Source: Acomys russatus
Lineage: Eukaryota > Chordata > Mammalia > Rodentia > Muridae
Assembly: GCF_903995435.1 (NCBI RefSeq)
Contig: NC_067145.1
Span: 40,942,637 to 41,006,636, forward strand
Direction: 5' to 3'
DNA length: 64,000 bases
Shown here: positions 57,961-64,000 of the stretch, piece after piece
Numbering within the stretch: position 1 is the first letter of the stretch
How the letters are laid out: each line of letters begins with the position of its first letter
Notes under the pieces: generated by a model
What the model saw: the letters and a program-made list of their open reading frames with translations, nothing else
The model's database searches: none
What the model was told of the DNA's origin: nothing
Position numbers and translations under genes: made by a program

Positions 57961-59985
57961 TTTGGATGGAGGAGGGAGGCTGGGACTAGCTTCAAGAGAT
58001 GCTTGAAGTTGGTTGGGAGTTCCGATGCTCTTGTCAGGGTCCTCCCTGTCCCCTCCAACCAACCATAAGGAGAGGTCCACACAGAGGGAGCTGTGTATGG
58101 ATCCAGGGCTCAGCCACATCTATTTGTCCTTATTCTCCACTGCTGTCCACATCACAGCCCCTCTGGTCTATGTTACGTTGTTCTTAAATGACTGCTTGGG
58201 ATAGAACCCTCATGAAATAACTCCACTGGATACCAGAAAGCAATGAGCAGCACTTCCTTATTAGTCTCTCCAACGGCATGCCATGGGTGAAAGCAGTTTT
58301 CTCTGGCTTCCTGAGCTATTCTCACAGTAATGGCTGAGCCTAGGTGAAATAGTATGAGAGAGGGGATAGCAGACAAGATTAGAAAAGGAAATCCTCCAAC
58401 TAAAGCTTTACAGCTTTTCATCCAAGGGAACACAGGTGTTCAGCAACTTGAAAGTGGAATGAGCTATTGGATGTAGTCAGTTTATGAGTTGCTCAAGGCC
58501 ACATTTTTTTTTTTTAGCAAATAAATGGTTTTAACTTGAGTACTTTCTTAGCAAAGTTAGAAATGCCACTTTAGCTGATTTTTTTCCTGACTGCCTTAGG
58601 TCATCCTGGAAAATTAGGTATAAAGGTCAGAGCGTTTATGCACCTATCACTCACAGTCAGGGATGGGTCTTCATTCCTTTAAACATTGTATTCATGTAGA
58701 TTGTGCACAATATATTTTGTAGGAATGCATGCCGTAGGGCATATGTGGAGATTACAGGACAACTTGTGTGAGTCCTGGCCATGAAGCTTGGGCTATCAGG
58801 CCTGGCTTTGCACTGGATATTGGATGCCCCTTCCTGCAGGGTCCAAGTTTTAATTTTTTATCTGATATCAGAAGCTGGCATGTGGAGCTGGTGCTGAGGG
58901 GCTCATTCTGTCACTGGAACTTAGTGATGATACTTAGTATCACTGACTGCAAGAGAGTGTAATGGTTATGACAGTTAAACTACATTCGGTGGCCTAGAAG
59001 ATGCTGAGTTATAACAAATCAAGATGACTCAGTAAATAACAGCAGTGACTATTAGGTAACATGCCTTTGAACATCTCAAATGTGCTAAACTTTGATATGA
59101 CACATGAAATTGACAGGAAAAGCTTAGCAGTTCATACTATTAATCAATGCTAATATTAATTTTCTATAAATATACTCAAAGGCTCTTTCTGCCTTAGCGT
59201 CCTCCATCCCCAGCAGCTGGGACATTGACATAGACTATCGTGTCTGGTTATCATTTTTTTTCCTGACACATCTTGTATGACCACCAAAACCTCAGCTACA
59301 GATGCTGTAAAAACAGGAAGGGTAATGAAGGCCTGTTTTCCTGGAAGCTCGTGGCCAGGTCCGGGGTCTCTGGGGTGTACTCTTAGTTTCTCTGTTAACT
59401 TCATCTGCTGCTCTGGCCTGGACATCAAACCCACCTGAAACTTTGTTTTCTCTATATTGACCTTGGCATTTGCTGATACTGTAAAGAAAACAGACAGCTA
59501 AATTTCAAAGAAGAGTTACTTATAGTAATAAGTAACACCCCAGACTGTTTTTCTACTCTGTGTGTTTGTTCCAGATTCTCAGTAATTGAGTCATTAATCC
59601 AAGGAATAACTTTCAAAATGCTTTGGAATATCATCGTCATCCATCATTATTTTCTCCATCTGAGGACTGTTTAAACTTAAGCAGGATTCAAGAGAAAAGG
59701 GCATGGGGCCTCAGTGGCTTTGCGGACAAGGGCAGGGTCACTGCTTTGACTTGGGTTGAGGTTTGGAAACAAAGATTTTTCCTTTGGGCAGATGTTGTTT
59801 CACTCATAGTTACTCATAAACACATCCAAACGGTGACTGGCAAAGTTTCCTAGACCCTTTCAGCTTGAGCAGGTCTGAGCTTGAGTGAAATTATTCCAGC
59901 TAGAAGAAGTGCTTGCTCACATAATTCACATGGAGGGGTACCCTCTTACATCTTGACATCTTATTTTAAATATTCTCAGAAGAGC
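57961..59985. other. Mostly unique intergenic sequence
   Basis: A minus B3-like piece lies at about 58700-58800 (gccgtagggcatatgtggag). A 92-codon minus frame at 59156-59434 and an 86-codon minus frame at 58173 have no recognisable domain. No exon candidates with paired splice sites were noticed. Confidence 0.45.
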
Positions 59986-59989
59986 TACT

Positions 59990-60165
59990 AGGACAGGCAA
60001 GATGGTCACACGTGGGTAAAAGCACTTGCTGCCAAGCCTGACAGCACTGAGTTCCACCCCTGGTGGAAAGAGAGAACTGACTCCAGGACGTTGATTTAGG
60101 ACATCTACATGTGTGTTCTGGCCTATGGCCCTGTCCTCAAATAAGTAAATGTTAAAAAAAAAATA
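59990..60165 (+). repeat. B4-type SINE
   Basis: aggacaggcaagatggtcac ... acttgctgccaagcctgaca ... A10 tail. Confidence 0.72.
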
Positions 60166-60249
60166 GTTTTATTGATTTCTGTTTTTCTACCAGAAAGGAA
60201 ATGTGATTAGACTTTTTAGTTGTGCTTTTACAGTGTGCACTAATTCTTT

Positions 60250-60905
60250 ACATTTATTTGTGTGTGTGCACATATGTGGATGATTGGATCCCACCCACAT
60301 GAGTGGATAACAGAGAACAACTCGCCAGAGTTGGTTCTCTCTTTTCACTGTGTGGGACCCAGGGATTAGAACTCAGGTCATCAAGCAAGGCACTGGAAAC
60401 CTTTATGCACTCGAGTCATCTTGCCAGCCACAAAGTATGCATTCAAAAATACCTTGATAAGATTGAGAGAAAATAAATTTTAAAAGTTTATAGTTCTTAG
60501 CTGTGAAATATGTCATGCAAATCAAAACAGTAAGGAGGATGGAGGAGGCCCAGTGGTTAGGAGCACTTGCTGCTCCTTCAGAGAACCACATTCAGTTCTC
60601 AGGACCCACATCAGGAAGCTCACAAAACCTATAGCATCAGCTCCAGGGGATCCAGTGGCCTCCCCTGCCGTCTGCAGACACCCACAAACATGCTATACAC
60701 TTACTAACTCTGTAAACACATAAATGAAAGACAGGCAATGTCATACAAATCTTTTCATCCTTGCAGTCAGGAGGCAGAGACAGGTGGATTTCTGTGAGTT
60801 GGAGGCCTGGTCTACACAGAATCTACATAGTAACTTCCAAGCCTACATGGTCTACACAGTGAGTTCCAGGCTAGATAGTGAGACACTGTCTCAACCCTCC
60901 TCTAA
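60250..60905 (+). repeat. B3(-), B3(+), B1(+) cluster
   Basis: Minus B3 60250-60430 (caactcgccagagttggttc); plus B3 60540-60730 (aggaggcccagtggttagga); plus B1 60735-60900 with a partial internal duplication (tctacacagaatctacatag / tctacacagtgagttccagg). Confidence 0.7.
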
Positions 60906-61199
60906 AAATAATTAATTAGGTCAAAGTCTTAGCTAACTGGAAATGGGTATGAATATTACTGAAGGACTGAAAATGTCCAATATCTGGATTTGGGTAATTG
61001 TACAACTCAGTAAGTATGCAAAACTTCAAATGGGCGAATGTCTTGGTGAACTGGTAAATGTTTTGGTTTTCAACTTACAGTTAAATATACATACCAAATG
61101 AATTATAATGTTTCATATGTCCTAGAATGTCATAAAAGACAGCCCAGATGGTTTATCCATACACCTCTTGCCATTAGACATGAACTATAACTGCCTTTC

Positions 61200-61385
61200 A
61201 AAAATATTCTTTATTTATGTGCCTTGGTGTTTTGCCTGCTGTATGTAAGTGTGAGGGTAGCAGATCCCCCGGAACTCATATTACAGACAACTATGAGCTG
61301 CCATGTGGGTGCTGGGAATTGAAGCCAGGTCCTCTGGAAGAGTAGCCAATGCTCTGAACCACTGAGCCTTCTCCTCGGCCCCTGT
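61200..61385 (-). repeat. B3 SINE
   Basis: ggtgttttgcctgctgtatg ... aagccaggtcctctggaaga ... ctgagccttctcctcggccc. 60906-61199 and 61386-61905 hold only short SINE scraps. Confidence 0.82.
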
Positions 61386-61905
61386 AGCTGTGTTTTTTTT
61401 AATTGCAGAAATTCCTTTATTCTAAATCCCAAGTACTCATTAAACACCAGAACCAGATGTTAGGAATAAAGAACAAGGAGTTTTCAGATATTGCCATAAG
61501 TAAGTCCATAGTGACCGACCTATTAAGTCATTTTACGTGTTCTCTATAATTTAAAAATCTCATACTACAAGAAGAAGTCTCAACAAGAAAAGTAAAAACT
61601 TCTTTTTAGCAAAAGTATTAAAATTCAGCCATGTGCATTGGAGCATGTTAGAGATCTGCATGCCTTCCAAGTACTGGGACTAAAGGCATCTGCCACACGC
61701 CTGGCATTATTTAAATGATTTACACATCTAGTTAGAGAAGTGGGTACATTATTTATGTCTGGCACTAGTAGCCTAAGTTAAGCTTCAAACTGGCCCTGTA
61801 AGGCAGTGATCAGGGCAGACTCTGTCACTGCTGAGCTTTGAGTTTTAGCAGATGAAAACATCTCTCCTTTCTCCTGCACTTTTAGCAGGCTATGTATGAG
61901 CTACA

Positions 61906-62838
61906 AGAAGTGGCTGCCGATCCATGGACAAGGGAGACCCCTCCATCTTCTGATGTCACATTCAATCTCTTTCTTCAGAGATTTAAAGTTTTTTTTTTTT
62001 TCAAACAAGTCCTTCACTTGCTTGGTTAGAGTTACTCCTAGATATTTTATTTTGCTGTGGCTATCACTAAGGGTATAGTTTTCCTAATTTCTTCCTCTGC
62101 ATGTTTGCCATTTGTATATAGGAAGGCTACTGACTTTTTAGAGTTAATTTTGTATCCAGCCAATTTGCTGAAGGTGCTTATCAGCTGTAGGAACTCTCTG
62201 GTGGAATTTTGGGGGTCACTTATGTACAGTATCATATCATCTGCAAATAGGGATAATTTTACTTCCTCCTTTCCCATTTGGATCCCACAAAAGTCTTCAC
62301 TTACCAGGAGATTGGGATAGATGTGAGGACATCCTACTGGGACTCTAGGTAAGAGAAATATAGGAGATGGGGAAACAGAAGGACCCCGAGGGTCCTAGAA
62401 ACCTATAAGAAAAACATCGTGATGGGTAGATCAGGGCTCAGGGGGGTCTGCTCAAACTATTGCACTAACCAAGGACAATACAATAGTAAACATTGAACCC
62501 CTACTCTGATCTTGCCAATGGACAAGACATTCTCCACAGTTATGTGGAGAGCGGGGACTGACTTTGACATGAACTCTGATGCTCCATATTTGACAATCTC
62601 CCCTTGGTGGGGAGGCTTGGTGGCACTCAAAGAAAGAATAAAAAGGTTACTAAGATGAGACTTGATAGCCTATGACCATATAGTGGGGGAGGAGGTCCCC
62701 CTCGGTCTTAGACCTAGGGGAGGGGAATAGGGTGAAAGCAGGAGGGAGGGAGGAATGGGAGGATACAAGTGATGGGATAACAATTTAATTGTAATCTGAA
62801 TAAATTAATAAAATTAAAATTAAGTAAAGAAGTGTCTG
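61906..62838 (+). mobile_element. Twin-primed (5'-inverted) L1 insertion with target-site duplication
   Basis: 61917-62288 is antisense L1 ORF2; its minus-strand peptide includes LSLFADDMILYISDPQNS, the reverse-transcriptase FADD motif region. From about 62290 to 62827 the sequence is L1 3' UTR in sense orientation (ttgacaatctccccttggtg ... gtcccc), ending in an A-rich tail. agaagtgGctg at 61906-61916 recurs as agaagtgTctg at 62828-62838, a target-site duplication with one change. About 910 bp in all; non-functional. Confidence 0.88.
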
Positions 62839-63425
62839 AGCTGGCTGATGAGATGATTCTGCTGGAAAAGGTGCTTGCTGCCAAGCACAATAGCCTGAGT
62901 CTGAGCATGGCCCACACACTGGAAGGAGAGAACCATTCACAAGGTGTGCTCTGATTGGAATTTGTACACTGTGGCATCTGTGCAGTCTACACACAGAGAG
63001 ACACACAGACACACTCATACATGCACAGACGCACAGATTCACAAACACACAGGCACACATACAGATACACACACAAACACACACACACACACACACATAC
63101 ATACATACAAACACAGGCACACACACAGACACACATTTAGACTCACACGTAAACACACATACAGATAAACACATCCACACCCAGACATATAAATACACAT
63201 ATATACACAGGCACACAAAAACACAGATACATACATACAGACACAGACATACAACAAATACAAACAGATACATATAGATATACATATAGATAAACACAGG
63301 CATACACAGAAACACAGACATACAGACATACATAGAAACATGCACACAAACACACAGCTACACACAATACACAGGCACACAGACATATACACACATATGC
63401 ACAGGCACACACACAGATGTACATA
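62836..63425 (+). repeat. B4-like SINE leading into a long cryptic CA-rich array
   Basis: 62836-62990 is a plus B4-like head (gctggctgatgagatgattc, cttgctgccaagcacaatag). 62991-63425 is about 430 bp of acacac/acagac/acatac units with interruptions (for example caggcacacatacagataca), giving long false frames on both strands. Strong strand asymmetry: almost no G. Confidence 0.85.
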
Positions 63426-63699
63426 CACTAAAAGAAGCTAAATAAAAATAAAAAAGTATGCATGTAACAATATTTTCTGTGGACACTCTGGATTCCCACT
63501 TTCTGCTGTGTGTAGCACAGGTGGCCTCTGTCCAGAAACCTCTCTAGGTGTCTAGGATGGTGCAGAAAAATGAAGGGTTCCCTCAAGCTTGTCAGTGGCC
63601 TCCAGAGTGCCAGCTTGACCCTTGTAGGCATTTCCTAATATGCCTGAGACTGCTTAGAGACCACGGTAAAAATACTGTTTCTTTTTAAAAATCTCTGTG

Positions 63700-64000
63700 T
63701 TACTACTTTTCTCATTGCTGTGACCTGATAAGAGACAAAGAAGGAATGGTGTGCCTTACATCACGGTTTAAGAAGGGCACAGGGCCCTTACTGGCTGGGA
63801 AGGCATAGGAGCAGGAAGCAGAAACAGGAAGTAGAGCTAGGCTGCAAAACCTCAAGGCCAATTTCCCCCCATGTTCTTCAGTGGAGCCCTGCCTATTCAA
63901 GGTCCCACAGCCTCCTATAACAATGCCAGCAACCTAGGACCAAGTCTTCAAGCACATGAACCTCTGGGGGAACCCCTGTTTCATACACAACCCCCAATAG
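63700..64000 (-). mobile_element. LTR-like element (ERVL/MaLR type), minus, runs to the window end
   Basis: ttctcattgctgtgacctga, gagacaaagaaggaatggtg ... gaccaagtcttcaagcacat, gaacctctggggg matches the antisense form of another common rodent LTR family (the one with ccaagtattcaaacatatga). Family name not assigned. Confidence 0.5.

Noticed and set aside
57405..58082. 133-codon plus and 159-codon minus frames
   Set aside because: They owe their length to the GA tract; only the HFDEELHDSV...LKILYE part is real ancestry, and it belongs to a broken retrocopy.
62785..63428. 186- and 129-codon Cys/Val-rich minus frames
   Set aside because: Low-complexity reading of the CA-rich array.
49171..64000. 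Exons of the neighbouring gene expected beyond Crem (Cul2 in other mammals)
   Set aside because: No sequence resembling the cullin C terminus was found on the minus strand, so that gene, if next, lies beyond the window.

Overview
This window is mammalian genomic DNA from a muroid rodent. It is dense in B1 (Alu-like), B2 and B3/B4 SINEs, rodent-type L1 pieces, ERVL/MaLR-like LTRs and CA/GA microsatellites. The B1 variants and the scarcity of ID elements look more cricetid-like (hamster, vole or deer mouse) than rat, but that is only an impression. CpG is rare and there are no prokaryotic features. Nearly all open frames in the window are chance frames inside SINEs, L1 or simple repeats.

The one real gene is Crem (cAMP-responsive element modulator) on the + strand, from its first glutamine-rich exon to its 3' end. 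Exons, read by protein match, intact GT/AG sites and phase continuity, are: Q1 domain (13165-13311), the two kinase-inducible domain exons (17711-17805 and 17941-18083), Q2 domain (27232-27420), the intronic ICER promoter and its 25-nt coding start (ATG at 34147), a second CRE-bearing intronic promoter with a first exon ending at 34919, the 36-nt gamma exon (39371-39406), the exon carrying the start of the basic region (42266-42422), and two alternative bZIP exons (47982-48126 and 48376-48520) with the 3' UTR and poly(A) signals near 48.83-48.90 kb. The first coding exon must lie upstream of the window. Full-length forms can be activators (Q1+KID+Q2+bZIP). Forms lacking Q exons, and ICER forms started from the internal promoters, are bZIP-only repressors that feed back on the CREs in their own promoter.

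Layout: 1-2.0 kb, old L1 fragments (minus) split by SINEs; 2.1-3.6 kb, SINE cluster; 3.8-7.8 kb, 5'-truncated antisense L1; 7.8-13.1 kb, SINEs and a duplicated microsatellite block; 13.2-48.9 kb, Crem exons and introns; 49-64 kb, apparently intergenic, holding an Rpl35a retropseudogene, a retropseudogene of the C20orf27 (UPF0687) family with a large GA tract inside it, an antisense LTR-internal-LTR element, a twin-primed (5'-inverted) L1 and a long cryptic CA-rich array.

The points most worth a second look are: the gamma exon lies inside an antisense MIR whose sequence supplies both splice sites; intron read-through after the second KID exon would give a KID-only protein with a poly(A) signal 490 bp downstream; and an intron holds a 131-bp, about 94% identical inverted repeat with a 577-bp loop. 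I did not find a previously undescribed gene system; this is a known locus with some under-noticed structure.
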